In this document: piece after piece, positions 6,514 through 14,756 of the stretch | Numbering within the stretch: the first letter of the stretch is position 1 | How the letters are laid out: every line of letters begins with the position of its first letter | Origin: a virus | Direction: 5' to 3' (one strand) | Length of the DNA stretch: 36,155 bases | IMG/VR virus record: IMGVR_UViG_3300017786_002261 | Coordinates: 1-36,155 of that record | Program-made: the position numbers and the translations under genes | Notes under the pieces: generated by a model | The model's input: only the letters and a program-made list of their open reading frames with translations | Told to the model about the DNA's origin: nothing | The model's database searches: none

Positions 6514-7833
6514 ATGGCACACATGACTAATATAGCAACAGATCAAGGGCAAGAAGTTTTAGACAGATGGGAAGAGATCAAGGAAAAAGCTGATCAACTT
6601 CCTGAGATTACTGACGAACTTAAAGCAGAAGTTTTAGATAAAATTATTGTAGCAAGAGTAGGCTTACTACTTAGACATCCATTCTTTGGTAACATGGCTA
6701 CAAGACTTATCATTAAAGAAGCAAGTGATTGGTGTCCTACTGCGGCCACTGATGGTAGACACTTGTTTTATAGTGTTCCTTTCTTTGCTAAGATGACTAA
6801 CAAAGAAGTTGAGTTTGTTATTGCACACGAGATATTACATTGTGTATATGATCATATGACACGTAGAGAAGATAGAGATCCGCAGGTACATAATATCGCG
6901 GCTGACTACATTGTTAACAATACACTTGTTAGAGATAACATTGGTGAGAAGCCTAAAGACATTCCAATTTTCCAAGACTTTAAATATGATGGTAAAACAT
7001 CAGAAGAAATCTATGATGAGATTTATAACAAATATGATGAAGAAGAATTAAAACAATTAGGTCAATTACTTGACGAGCATATTGATTGGGATAAAGATAC
7101 CCAAGATGGTAATGCTCATAGCAAAAAAGGTAAGGGTAAAAAAGCTGGTGACAAGCCTAGTTACTCTAAAGATGAATTACGTAAGATACGTGACGAGATC
7201 AAAGAGAATATGATGGCATCTGCACAGGCGGCTGGTGCTGGTAAAGTTCCTAAAGAAGTTGAAAGAATGATCAAGGAACTTACAGAGCCTAAGATTACTT
7301 GGAGAGAATTACTTAGACAACAAATACAAAGTACTATTAAGAATGATTACACATTCCAAAGACCTTCACGTAAGGCTTGGCATAGTGGTGTAGTTCTTCC
7401 TGGTATGAACTATGATGAAACAATTGATATTGCTATTGCAATTGATATGTCAGGTTCTATTATGAACGAACAGGCACAGGACTTCTTAGGTGAAGTAAAA
7501 GGTATTATGGACGAGTATCAAGACTATAACATTAAGCTATGGTGCTTTGATACTAAGGTTTACAACGAGCAAGACTTTAGTCCTGACAATGGTCAAGACT
7601 TAATGAACTATGAAATCTTCGGTGGTGGTGGTACTGACTTCATGTGTAATTGGGAGTACATGAAAGAACAGGACATACAACCTAAAAGATTTATTATGTT
7701 TACAGATGGTTATCCTTGGGATAACTGGGGTGATGAAAACTATTGTGACACAATATTTGTAATTCATTCACATCATGATAAAAACTTGCAGGCGCCTTTT
7801 GGTATTACAACTCATTATGAGGAGCAAAAATAA
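6514..7833 (+). CDS. Metallopeptidase-like / VWA-domain protein, MoxR partner
   Basis: A 439-residue protein with two parts. The N-terminal part carries HEILH at residues 105-109 in AHEILHCVYDH, a zincin-type zinc motif. After a Lys/Gly-rich linker (about 195-215), the C-terminal part is a von Willebrand A-like domain with the MIDAS motif DMSGS at residues 311-315, and GGGGTDF and MFTDGYP as the other metal-loop segments. This architecture matches VWA-like metallopeptidase proteins that pair with MoxR ATPases. The ATPase lies immediately upstream, though each gene has its own promoter. ATG 6514 has AGGA upstream; ATG 6523 is an alternative. Real peptidase activity is not shown by sequence alone. 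Confidence 0.85.
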   Translation: MAHMTNIATDQGQEVLDRWEEIKEKADQLPEITDELKAEVLDKIIVARVGLLLRHPFFGNMATRLIIKEASDWCPTAATDGRHLFYSVPFFAKMTNKEVEFVIAHEILHCVYDHMTRREDRDPQVHNIAADYIVNNTLVRDNIGEKPKDIPIFQDFKYDGKTSEEIYDEIYNKYDEEELKQLGQLLDEHIDWDKDTQDGNAHSKKGKGKKAGDKPSYSKDELRKIRDEIKENMMASAQAAGAGKVPKEVERMIKELTEPKITWRELLRQQIQSTIKNDYTFQRPSRKAWHSGVVLPGMNYDETIDIAIAIDMSGSIMNEQAQDFLGEVKGIMDEYQDYNIKLWCFDTKVYNEQDFSPDNGQDLMNYEIFGGGGTDFMCNWEYMKEQDIQPKRFIMFTDGYPWDNWGDENYCDTIFVIHSHHDKNLQAPFGITTHYEEQK

Positions 7834-8100
7834 TTGAAGCCAAATGCACTAAACTTTTTTGATATGAGGGAGACTAAATTTGCCGGCCCTCATTTCGAAG
7901 TTATGAATCTAAAGCAACAGTATAATCTAGAAGATGCTTTACGTAAATGGATTCTAACCAATTTAAAAGGCAGATTTAACATAGGTAAAGAAATGGTTTT
8001 GGACACACAGAACCAATACCAAAATCATTTAACGGTTGGATTTGAAGATCCAAAAGAACTATCTTATTTCATGTTGGCGTGTCCACATCTGAAGTATTAA
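7834..8100 (+). CDS. Conserved small phage protein with TTG start
   Basis: An 88-residue protein of unknown function that begins immediately after the stop of the VWA gene. The TTG at 7834 is preceded by GGAG about 9 bases upstream; the alternative ATG at 7864 has no ribosome site. The sequence (FDMRETKFAGPHFEV, then a helical middle) is soluble and mildly basic. It is probably co-transcribed with the VWA gene. Confidence 0.6.
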   Translation: MKPNALNFFDMRETKFAGPHFEVMNLKQQYNLEDALRKWILTNLKGRFNIGKEMVLDTQNQYQNHLTVGFEDPKELSYFMLACPHLKY

Positions 8101-8106
8101 TAAATA
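8099..8106 (+). promoter_or_regulatory. Late-promoter-like box (AATAAATA)
   Basis: AATAAATA differs from TATAAATA at one position and sits 46 bases before the ATG at 8152. It overlaps the preceding stop. Weak on sequence alone, but it recurs at the expected place for a new late unit. Confidence 0.35.
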
Positions 8107-8109
8107 TTA

Positions 8110-8132
8110 AGTAGGTATATAATTATACTACT
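8110..8132 (+). other. Short hairpin in the leader of the 8152 gene
   Basis: AGTAG-G-TATA (8110-8119) pairs with TATA-CTACT (8124-8132) around a TAAT loop, with one bulged G. It lies between the late-type box and the ribosome site GGAGAG. It might protect or regulate the mRNA 5' end; there is no T run, so termination is unlikely. Confidence 0.35.
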
Positions 8133-8151
8133 ATTAATAGGAGAGACATAA

Positions 8152-8487
8152 ATGTCAGAAGAAAATAAAACTGCAACGGCTCCGGCAACTCCGGAACCAA
8201 GTATGGCGACAGCACCGACGGGTGCTCCAGCTGGTGCTCCAGTTCAAGAACTTACAGTTCAAGACTTGGGAGTATTAAAAACAATCATTGAAGTAGCACA
8301 AAGTCGTGGGGCATTTAAAGCCAACGAACTTGAGGCTGTTGGAAAGACGTATTCTAAACTAGAATCATTTTTAGCTTCAATTCAAAATCAACAAGTAGCA
8401 AAAGATCCAGCTCAAGCATCAGCAACTGCACCAGCAACTGCTCCTGCAAGTGAGCCAATTGATCCAACTACAGGAGAGGTAAAATAA
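8152..8487 (+). CDS. Ala/Pro/Thr-rich phage protein with helical core
   Basis: A 111-residue protein with low-complexity Ala-Pro-Thr arms at both ends (about residues 6-30 and 86-105) and a helical core (LGVLKTIIEVAQSRGAFKAN and following) between them. Such disordered arms are common in virion-associated proteins, but no family was identified. GGAGAG precedes the ATG, and the stop overlaps the next start. The three genes from 8152 to 9408 overlap and appear to form one unit just ahead of the tail-fibre gene. Confidence 0.65.
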   Translation: MSEENKTATAPATPEPSMATAPTGAPAGAPVQELTVQDLGVLKTIIEVAQSRGAFKANELEAVGKTYSKLESFLASIQNQQVAKDPAQASATAPATAPASEPIDPTTGEVK

Positions 8488-9098
8488 TGGCCTTAAAACA
8501 CATAGGAAGATTCAAAGAAACGGGACGTAAAGTTGCCGTTGTCTTTAGAACATTACCAGACGATCCAGATAGTGCTTTAGTAGTACAAACTGAGAACCTG
8601 AGTGATGGAGACCACGATACTCTAATCAATATGTTAGAGTCTAACACAGGACAAACTGCTGACGAATTAGCAGATGCTATGCAACGAACACAACTAAACG
8701 ATGGTAGTGTTATGTTGCCAAACTTTCATGTTAACGGCAAGTTAACTAAGGTGAAAACTAGCGATGTCGAGATGACACCTGATATGTCAACTACAATTTC
8801 ACTTGATGAATTAAACAAGGTAATTGCAGAACAAAAAGGCGTATCGGTTGCTGACTTGGCTGTTGGTGGAACATCAGTGGAAGAAGTAGGATCTATGTCT
8901 GCACCAAGCACTACAGTACCAAGCGGAGAAGCGGCGGCTACTGTAAATGCGGCAAATGAAAAACCTTTATCAGATGAAGATTTAGCTAAAAATATGAGAG
9001 CTGATGCTGATAGGATGTTCAAAGAAGCAGAAAGACTACGTAAAGAAGCTGAGGATTTAAGCCCAAGTAAGAAGGCCAAATCCAGTGCCAAGGGTTAG
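8487..9098 (+). CDS. Probable virion-associated protein of marine T4-like phages
   Basis: A 203-residue protein. The N-terminal 80 residues (MALKHIGRFKETGRKVAVVF, then a helical part) look globular. Residues 115-165 are Ser/Thr/Ala-rich and probably flexible, and the end is a Lys/Glu-rich helix (about 168-203). I recall similar N-termini among cyanophage proteins of unknown or structural role, so the structural call is tentative. It overlaps its neighbours by 1 and 14 bases. Confidence 0.6.
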   Translation: MALKHIGRFKETGRKVAVVFRTLPDDPDSALVVQTENLSDGDHDTLINMLESNTGQTADELADAMQRTQLNDGSVMLPNFHVNGKLTKVKTSDVEMTPDMSTTISLDELNKVIAEQKGVSVADLAVGGTSVEEVGSMSAPSTTVPSGEAAATVNAANEKPLSDEDLAKNMRADADRMFKEAERLRKEAEDLSPSKKAKSSAKG

Positions 9099-9408
9099 TA
9101 AGCCCAAGAGTAAAAGGCTTCCTGTAGAGGTTGTTTCCAAATGGCCCGACGTATTCGGAGACGTAGACGTTCATGCCATTCCGTTAGAGTACTTAGACTC
9201 ATTAAGAGTTCGTTTTAATAACGGCAAGAGCTGGGAAGTAACAGTAGACTTAACTAAGAACCCTGTTAAACAACTAGAAAAGACGCTAAAAGACCTGTTT
9301 AATACTTATGATAGCAGTATTAAGCACGTTGATTTTAAGCTAGATACAGATAGGCTTAAAAAAGATGTACAAAAACGTACCAGAAAGTTCATTAAGCATC
9401 GTAAGTAA
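9085..9408 (+). CDS. Conserved basic phage protein with GTG start
   Basis: A 107-residue, strongly basic protein (KPKSKRLP at the start, RTRKFIKHRK at the end). The GTG at 9085 lies inside the end of the previous gene and has AAGG about 11 bases upstream. The central part (residues 20-75) has alternating hydrophobic and charged residues. I recall similar proteins in marine T4-like phages; function unknown. It is followed by an exact late-promoter box. Confidence 0.65.
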   Translation: MPRVSKPKSKRLPVEVVSKWPDVFGDVDVHAIPLEYLDSLRVRFNNGKSWEVTVDLTKNPVKQLEKTLKDLFNTYDSSIKHVDFKLDTDRLKKDVQKRTRKFIKHRK

Positions 9409-9422
9409 TATATGCAAAAAGG

Positions 9423-9430
9423 TATAAATA
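9423..9430 (+). promoter_or_regulatory. T4-type late promoter (TATAAATA) for the tail-fibre gene
   Basis: An exact TATAAATA octamer lies 28 bases before the ATG at 9459. A start site about 6 bases downstream would give a short leader containing the AGGAG ribosome site. Late expression suits a structural gene. Confidence 0.75.
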
Positions 9431-9458
9431 CATATAACAGATCCAGGAGTTATTTGAA

Positions 9459-10838
9459 ATGGCATTAAAACTTAGACGAGGTACAGACTCACAAAGACAG
9501 CTAATCACGCCAGCTGATGGTGAATTAGTTTATACAACAGACACCAAGAAGTTGTTCGTAGGTGATGGCTCTACTGCTGGAGGTAATCCAGTTGATACTG
9601 CTGGTACTGAGCTAGGTTCAAATCTTTCATTAAACAACTACAACTTAAACGGAACAGGTAACATTAACGTAGACGGTAACATGACACTTACCGGCAATAT
9701 TACTGCTGATGGTAACTTAACGTTGGGTGGTAATTTAACTGTTGGTGATGCTAATACAGATACCTTAAATTTAACTGCTAAGATCGAGTCACACTTATTA
9801 CCAGATGTTGATAGTGCTAGAAACGTAGGTTCTAGTGTATTAAGATGGGGACAAGGACACTTTGGTACTTTAGCAGTAACTGATGATATTAATGCTGGAT
9901 CCGTTAATGCTAACATCATTGGTGACGATAGTACAGTAATTTTAAATAAAGCAACTGGAGCCATTAATGCTACAGGAACTTTTAAAGGTGATGTCAAAGC
10001 AACTGATAACTCAAGTTTCTTTAATGCAACTTCAAAGGCTGTTAACGCAGGTTCTATTACGGCAACAGGGGCCATTAGTGCTCCAAGTATAACTGCTGAA
10101 AGCATTGTTGGTAACTTCAAAGGTACTATTGTTGGAGATGATTCAACTGTACTAGTTGATGCTGTCAACAGTACTGTAAATTTAGCTAACGGCGAGATTG
10201 CTATTGTTGGTGGAGTGCTAAAAGCTACACAGAGTATTTTTCAAATTAGTGACACAACAGAAAACATTAACACAGAATTACATTTATATCACGGACCAGG
10301 TGGAAACTTTAGTTCACAGAAGTTTCACTCAATTGGAGGAAGTGAATCACTAGATCCAGGAGGAATTGGATTTAGAGGTTATGCAGGTGGCTTCATAGGA
10401 TCAGGCAATGAAGTACAAATGAGTGCAGGTGATTACCTAGGTCAAATTAACTCACAAACATATGACCCAGTACACAATGGTGGAACAAGTATTATTTCAT
10501 CACAGATTGCATTTAGACTTGATCCAGATGAAACAGTAACAAATGATACTGCAAAAGGTCAAATTGAATTTGTTAATAACAAAGGAACAGGTACATCAGT
10601 TGTTTCAAGTGTTATGATATTTGATGCACAAGGTAGACTTGGTGTAAACAAACAGAATCCTGCGTCAAACTTAGACGTAGAAGGTACTGCTGAATTTTCA
10701 GGAACAGTAAAATTTGCAAGTATGACAACTGTACAAAGAGACGCTTTAGGTAGTGTTGCTCAAGGTATGGTAATCTACAATACTACTGCAAGTAAATTCC
10801 AAGGACGCACAGGCGTTGCTTGGGTCGACTTACACTAA
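9459..10838 (+). CDS. Tail-fibre-like structural protein
   Basis: A 459-residue protein. The first 45 residues (LRRGTDSQRQ, ADGELVYTTD, LFVGDG) match the short N-terminal module common in phage fibre and receptor-binding proteins. Residues 50-250 are Asn/Gly/Thr-rich repeats of the GNxTLxGN type, predicting a trimeric beta-helix shaft, with a duplicated GDDSTV segment near residues 155 and 226. The C-terminal module (VQRDAL, GMVIYN, SKFQGRTG, WVDLH) is a type I recall at the ends of marine phage fibres. It has an exact late promoter. Its 3' end overlaps the opposing island gene by 9 bases, so it marks the border between backbone and accessory DNA. Confidence 0.85.
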   Translation: MALKLRRGTDSQRQLITPADGELVYTTDTKKLFVGDGSTAGGNPVDTAGTELGSNLSLNNYNLNGTGNINVDGNMTLTGNITADGNLTLGGNLTVGDANTDTLNLTAKIESHLLPDVDSARNVGSSVLRWGQGHFGTLAVTDDINAGSVNANIIGDDSTVILNKATGAINATGTFKGDVKATDNSSFFNATSKAVNAGSITATGAISAPSITAESIVGNFKGTIVGDDSTVLVDAVNSTVNLANGEIAIVGGVLKATQSIFQISDTTENINTELHLYHGPGGNFSSQKFHSIGGSESLDPGGIGFRGYAGGFIGSGNEVQMSAGDYLGQINSQTYDPVHNGGTSIISSQIAFRLDPDETVTNDTAKGQIEFVNNKGTGTSVVSSVMIFDAQGRLGVNKQNPASNLDVEGTAEFSGTVKFASMTTVQRDALGSVAQGMVIYNTTASKFQGRTGVAWVDLH

Positions 10839-11378
10839 ATTATAAGGATTTTTTATAAAGCGAATGCTTAAGGCTAGCCGTGTCTTATCAGTATTGTTTA
10901 TAACTTTGTGTGGTTGATTAATATCAAACAATACAGGTTTGTTTAAAGTGAACCTAGCTACTTCTTCAAACGTACTATCAGGACTAAAAACTTTATAGCT
11001 TTTACCCCCACCTGCTACAGTTTCATCTTCAATGATAATTTCTTTACCTGTTAGATGCTTATACATTTCTGTATGTGTATCTTCACAGTTCTGTACAGGA
11101 AAGTTTAGTCCGTAATTTTGATCAACGGGTCTGTAATCAGTATGTGGCAATTTAGTAGCAGGTTGTTCATTATGTTTATGAACCTTGATACCTACTAACC
11201 AACCCACTTCACAATCGTTCCATTTACACCATTCTAGGAACAAAGGACAATCTGTTTTAAACTTATCCACGTCTAGTTTAACAACAGGATCATCAGAGGT
11301 CTGTATGTTTTCTAATCCCCACTCTTTGATCTCTTGTGAGACCCTATCATCTATGTCAATGTGCTTATAATAAAACAT
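10830..11378 (-). CDS. Fe(II)/2-oxoglutarate hydroxylase-like protein (Asp/Asn hydroxylase type)
   Basis: A 182-residue protein with a small double-stranded beta-helix signature: iron ligands His79 and Asp81 in LPHTD, distal His157 in NQPHKV, and Arg167 in KTRLALSIRF at the usual 2-oxoglutarate carboxylate position. This fits the aspartyl/asparaginyl beta-hydroxylase superfamily; the substrate is unknown. It is the last gene of the first minus-strand unit and overlaps the preceding gene by 14 bases. Its stop overlaps the end of the tail-fibre gene on the other strand. Two other proteins in the island have the same ligand layout. Confidence 0.7.
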   Translation of the reverse strand: MFYYKHIDIDDRVSQEIKEWGLENIQTSDDPVVKLDVDKFKTDCPLFLEWCKWNDCEVGWLVGIKVHKHNEQPATKLPHTDYRPVDQNYGLNFPVQNCEDTHTEMYKHLTGKEIIIEDETVAGGGKSYKVFSPDSTFEEVARFTLNKPVLFDINQPHKVINNTDKTRLALSIRFIKNPYNLV

Positions 11379-11934
11379 GATCTTCCCACGGGTGTTTATC
11401 TAAATGTGCTAGAAACTCTTTTGGATTAAGTTTCCATACCGTTTGTTTTACACCTCTATAATCTATTTCTTTAATCTTTGTAAACAATCCTTGCTTGGTC
11501 ATTATAGGCAACCATACTCTATGTACTGCTCTTTGTGACCCGCCCTCTGAATCGTTTGTAGTACAATACATATTGCTATCCATACCACACCATTCAATCA
11601 TCTTAGGAACGTAAAAACGTGAACTAAGATCTTCACAACGTTTCATTCTTCCCATTGATCCTGCATTGTGTAACATACCGCCAACTGCACAGGTTCTTGT
11701 TAGTATACGATAACTGTTTTCTCCCATCTCTGGAAATGTATGTACTGCGGTTGCTCCCATGGCTTTGTCATCTTTAAACAATATAAACACTTGACTCTTT
11801 TCTTCATTGTTAAAAGCATCAATCATAATTTTTTGATTTGAGTTGTTTACGTAACCCTGTTCGGCCGCTTCCTTGTAAAAATCTGTTAGGTCCATGTCCG
11901 GACTATGTTCTAAAAGTTTATAATATGTTTTCAT
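11365..11934 (-). CDS. Unidentified protein, possibly acetyltransferase-like
   Basis: A 189-residue soluble protein. The layout resembles a GNAT acyltransferase: a helical start, strands around SQVFILFKDDKAMGATAVHT (residues 48-67), and a central RTCAVGGMLHNAGSMGRMKR (79-98) that could bind a phosphopantetheine or phosphate group. The canonical acetyl-CoA loop is not clearly present, so this is a weak suggestion. It overlaps both neighbours (14 and 17 bases), placing it in the same unit as a TauD-like protein and a nucleotidyltransferase. Confidence 0.6.
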   Translation of the reverse strand: MKTYYKLLEHSPDMDLTDFYKEAAEQGYVNNSNQKIMIDAFNNEEKSQVFILFKDDKAMGATAVHTFPEMGENSYRILTRTCAVGGMLHNAGSMGRMKRCEDLSSRFYVPKMIEWCGMDSNMYCTTNDSEGGSQRAVHRVWLPIMTKQGLFTKIKEIDYRGVKQTVWKLNPKEFLAHLDKHPWEDHVLL

Positions 11935-12754
11935 AATTAAATGCTATTCTGTGAAGTATTCTATCTTCCATCTTTTCGTATGCCCAACGTTTGTGTATGC
12001 TTAACCATTGTTCACTAATTACAACATCACCATCTTCCCAATGATGATCGTAGATGAACTGTGGTTGTGTAACGTGTTCTATAAGCCTACCCATTAGGTC
12101 TTCAAATTCGTCTTTTGTTTTTCCTGGCATACCAAGTATTTGCAAGAAAGGAAAATACATACCTGTCTTACCTGCGTCATTGGTGTGTACCAAACTAAAA
12201 GGTTTATCTTCTGCATGATGTTCTATAAAGAACTTGCTAGGACTGTATGATCCGCTTTTATATCCTAGTGTTATTAACGAGTCTTTTATTTCGTGTTTAA
12301 GCGAGTCACTCATTGCTTCGTAACTAGCAATATTATTAAGCCAACTTGTTTTGCTACCTTTAGTACCTTCAACTCCGTATAACCATATCAAAGGATCACG
12401 TTCATAGTTACTTGCCTGGTTGGCGTGCCAATCTAATGCAGATGTATGTCCAAACAATCCTTCTTCACCCTTGTCATTCTTTTGTCCTGTAACACGAAGT
12501 ATATGATTACCAACTGCTAGATGTTCTGTGCGTTGCCCTTCTTTGGGCTTCGTAGGATCTAGTATGTATTGTACGTTACCAATGTGTTTACAAAAATTAA
12601 CTTCCTGCTCTGGTGTAAGAGTTTGATTCTTTACCACAACTACCATATTAGATAAAATTAAACTTGCTATCTCTTTTGCAGTAGCAATATCAACATCTGC
12701 TAGATTTAAATCTTCTAGCTCTATGGCCCAATCATTTAAGTAATTAATCTTCAT
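11918..12754 (-). CDS. TauD-like dioxygenase fold with His-Ala-Asn in place of HxD
   Basis: TauD-family enzymes use Fe(II) and 2-oxoglutarate to hydroxylate or desaturate small molecules. At 278 residues this matches the family length (E. coli TauD about 283). The order of elements fits: LDWHANQ at residues 108-113, distal His254 in LSIHKRW and Arg265 in EDRILHRI for 2-oxoglutarate. The normal iron-binding acid after the first His is replaced by Asn112; the codon is clearly AAC. This could give a weakly active, halogenase-like or inactive protein. It is coupled to the nucleotidyltransferase gene upstream by an 11-base overlap, so a sugar or other activated small molecule is a plausible substrate. 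Confidence 0.78.
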   Translation of the reverse strand: MKINYLNDWAIELEDLNLADVDIATAKEIASLILSNMVVVVKNQTLTPEQEVNFCKHIGNVQYILDPTKPKEGQRTEHLAVGNHILRVTGQKNDKGEEGLFGHTSALDWHANQASNYERDPLIWLYGVEGTKGSKTSWLNNIASYEAMSDSLKHEIKDSLITLGYKSGSYSPSKFFIEHHAEDKPFSLVHTNDAGKTGMYFPFLQILGMPGKTKDEFEDLMGRLIEHVTQPQFIYDHHWEDGDVVISEQWLSIHKRWAYEKMEDRILHRIAFNYENIL

Positions 12755-13448
12755 TTACGTAACTTTCTAAATCTTCTGGTGTTCCAATACCTTGCATTGA
12801 CACTACGTCAAATGCACAAACATTCGCACCTTCCTTTATAGTGTAGTTATACACAGGGCAAGTGTAAAATTCATTGTTTACCCTATCATTGGCTTCTATC
12901 ATTTGATCTATGTTTCTAAACATCTGTCCAGCATCACGCCAATAATAATATCCTACTGTAGCTCTATCTGATATTGCTTCCTTTTCTGCAACCTCTACAA
13001 CTTTGTCTGCGACAGTTTTTGCAAAACTCCATTTAGGATTTCTGTCAGGACATTCAAACGTTGCTATAAGTCCGTCAATGCCATTGTCTATAATTGTTCT
13101 AACTTTATTGCTATCCCATTCTACACTCTGATCACAGTTACTAACAAACACACTATCGCCTTCAGCAAATAGCTCTTTGGCTTTGTATAGTGTACAAGCA
13201 GTACCTTCTGTGAGTTCGTCCAGCTCTATAACTGTTGCATTAGAATATAAATCTTTTATTGTGTCTGTGATATTATGATCCTTACGTACTATAAAAATAC
13301 GTTCATCAAAATCAATACCTATCTGTTGTTCAGTATATTGAAACATAGGAATTCCTTTTACAGGAACTAAAGGCTTAGGTGTATCATATCCTTTTTCTTT
13401 AAATCTGTTTCCTTCGCCTGCCATAGGCATTATTAACTTAATACTCAT
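12744..13448 (-). CDS. Sugar-phosphate-type nucleotidyltransferase
   Basis: This family transfers a nucleotide from NTP to a sugar phosphate or phosphocholine-like group to make an activated donor. The N-terminal signature is clear: LIMPMAGEGNRF (residues 5-16), with KPLVPV at 25-30. A DGD-like acidic site, VSNCDQS, lies near residue 104, and GTPEDLESYV near the end is typical. At 234 residues it is a short form without the beta-helix domain. It overlaps the TauD-like gene and the HAD phosphatase gene (11 bases each), so the three are made together. The nucleotide and sugar specificity cannot be read from sequence. Confidence 0.82.
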   Translation of the reverse strand: MSIKLIMPMAGEGNRFKEKGYDTPKPLVPVKGIPMFQYTEQQIGIDFDERIFIVRKDHNITDTIKDLYSNATVIELDELTEGTACTLYKAKELFAEGDSVFVSNCDQSVEWDSNKVRTIIDNGIDGLIATFECPDRNPKWSFAKTVADKVVEVAEKEAISDRATVGYYYWRDAGQMFRNIDQMIEANDRVNNEFYTCPVYNYTIKEGANVCAFDVVSMQGIGTPEDLESYVNED

Positions 13449-14022
13449 TTAATAACCTCTTTAAATGTTCTACATTACTTACTTGTTTTACGGTAGCCGT
13501 AGTAGATGTTGCGGCTTGTATACCAACGGGACTATCCTCGAATATAACTGTTTGTGTAGGTGCAACTCCATAATGATACATAGCATAATAGTACATATCA
13601 ACTTCAGGCTTTGCTCTGTGTTCCGTTGCAGTTAATACAGGATCAAACATATCTAACTCTTGTATCTTTAAACTTCTTTCAACAAACTTACGTGTTGCAT
13701 TTGAGCAAACTGCAAGTTTATATTTTTTACTTAATCTAACAAATATATCTTTAAGTTCTTGATCAAACTTGATATACTTGCTTAAATCGTTCATTGTATA
13801 TTCTTGTTTAAGATCCATTAACAAGGTTTCATCAAACTTGTAACCTTTTGCTTTGATATGTTCTATCTTACCAAAGGTAGGCATTCCTTCGACTTCTTCG
13901 TCGGTGTATTGTATTGCATTGTTGACTTTGGTACAAGCCCTTCTAAAGGCCTGTTGGTGTAATGGCTTACAGTCTGCCAACGTACCATCAAAGTCTAATA
14001 TTAGTAAGTTAACAGTTTCCAT
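13438..14022 (-). CDS. HAD-family phosphatase (beta-phosphoglucomutase-like)
   Basis: HAD phosphatases hydrolyse sugar phosphates through an aspartyl-phosphate intermediate. Motif I LILDFDGTLAD gives the nucleophile Asp10 and acid/base Asp12, motif II is VCSNAT near residue 107, motif III Lys is in HRAKPEVDMY, and motif IV is IFEDSPVG. The 194-residue length and helical cap inserted after motif I fit the subclass IA enzymes. It lies between a glycosyltransferase-like gene and the nucleotidyltransferase, overlapping both, which suggests it removes or isomerises a phosphate in sugar activation. Confidence 0.83.
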   Translation of the reverse strand: METVNLLILDFDGTLADCKPLHQQAFRRACTKVNNAIQYTDEEVEGMPTFGKIEHIKAKGYKFDETLLMDLKQEYTMNDLSKYIKFDQELKDIFVRLSKKYKLAVCSNATRKFVERSLKIQELDMFDPVLTATEHRAKPEVDMYYYAMYHYGVAPTQTVIFEDSPVGIQAATSTTATVKQVSNVEHLKRLLNEY

Positions 14023-14756
14023 TCTATCTCATCTCTTAGGAAAATATTTTCTCCTGCATCACCAGTTAGTATGGCTTGCCAAATATGTGTATTCTTTACC
14101 CTGCGTTCTCCAAGTTCCATGAGCCAGGGATTTTCTTGAATTGACTCTATTGATGTTAAAGGATCATCAGCCCACGGAAGTAAATTCTTAAACATTTCGT
14201 ACGGACCTGCATAGTACCAATCCTCAGCTCTAAAGCAATCGTCATCAAAACTTATCTCTGGACAATGTATCTTACCTTCTTGTAATTCAGGCAACGGACC
14301 TTTGCCTGCCGCATCAGATCTTCCTAGCCAAACATAATCATACTTGTTTGCATTCTTTAAATTAAAACCAGCTATGCTTCTAAATGCTTTGGCTCTGCTA
14401 ATATATTGTCCACAAGGAAAATTGTCAACATTAAAACTAGGATCGTAATCTTCTACTTCAATAAACTTAGGATTGTATATGCTATACTGATTAAGAATAG
14501 TTTCCTTGTTATTTTTTACTATCTCCCAATCGGGCGGATAGTATTTTGTTATCGCAGATGTTTCTGGGCGTGTACCGTCACCGTAGCGATACTTCTCATT
14601 GTCTTTGGTCCACTTACCAATTTGTGTCCAACTGTGTATGTATGTGTGTACCTTGTACTTCTCACATAACTGTTTATAGATTTCATCTTGCTTGTATGTT
14701 TCTGCTACTAGTCTAGCTTCACCGCCAATAACGTATGCTAGTGTTTTCTTTTTCAT
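14001..14756 (-). CDS. Glycosyltransferase-like protein
   Basis: A 251-residue protein. A central segment, YDYVWLGRSDAAG (about residues 139-151), resembles the acidic donor-binding segment of glycosyltransferase families with the pattern Y-D-x-V-x-x-x-R-x-D. The N-terminal strand KTLAYVIGGEARL is the kind of start seen in GT-A folds. Conserved-looking aromatic clusters (EDWYYAGPYEMF) lie towards the end. No classical DxD pair is certain, so the call is provisional. It overlaps the large unknown protein upstream and the phosphatase downstream. Confidence 0.5.
   Translation of the reverse strand: MKKKTLAYVIGGEARLVAETYKQDEIYKQLCEKYKVHTYIHSWTQIGKWTKDNEKYRYGDGTRPETSAITKYYPPDWEIVKNNKETILNQYSIYNPKFIEVEDYDPSFNVDNFPCGQYISRAKAFRSIAGFNLKNANKYDYVWLGRSDAAGKGPLPELQEGKIHCPEISFDDDCFRAEDWYYAGPYEMFKNLLPWADDPLTSIESIQENPWLMELGERRVKNTHIWQAILTGDAGENIFLRDEIEWKLLTY

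Noticed and set aside
6202-6524. Open frames of about 90-100 residues on both strands across the MoxR gene end and the gap
   Set aside because: They overlap the clear ATPase frame, the terminator and the promoter, and their translations are low-complexity shadows.
9638-10168. A 176-residue open frame on the minus strand within the tail-fibre gene
   Set aside because: It is the complement of the Asn/Gly/Thr repeats, giving repetitive Val/Leu/Ser/Pro; a shadow of the fibre gene.
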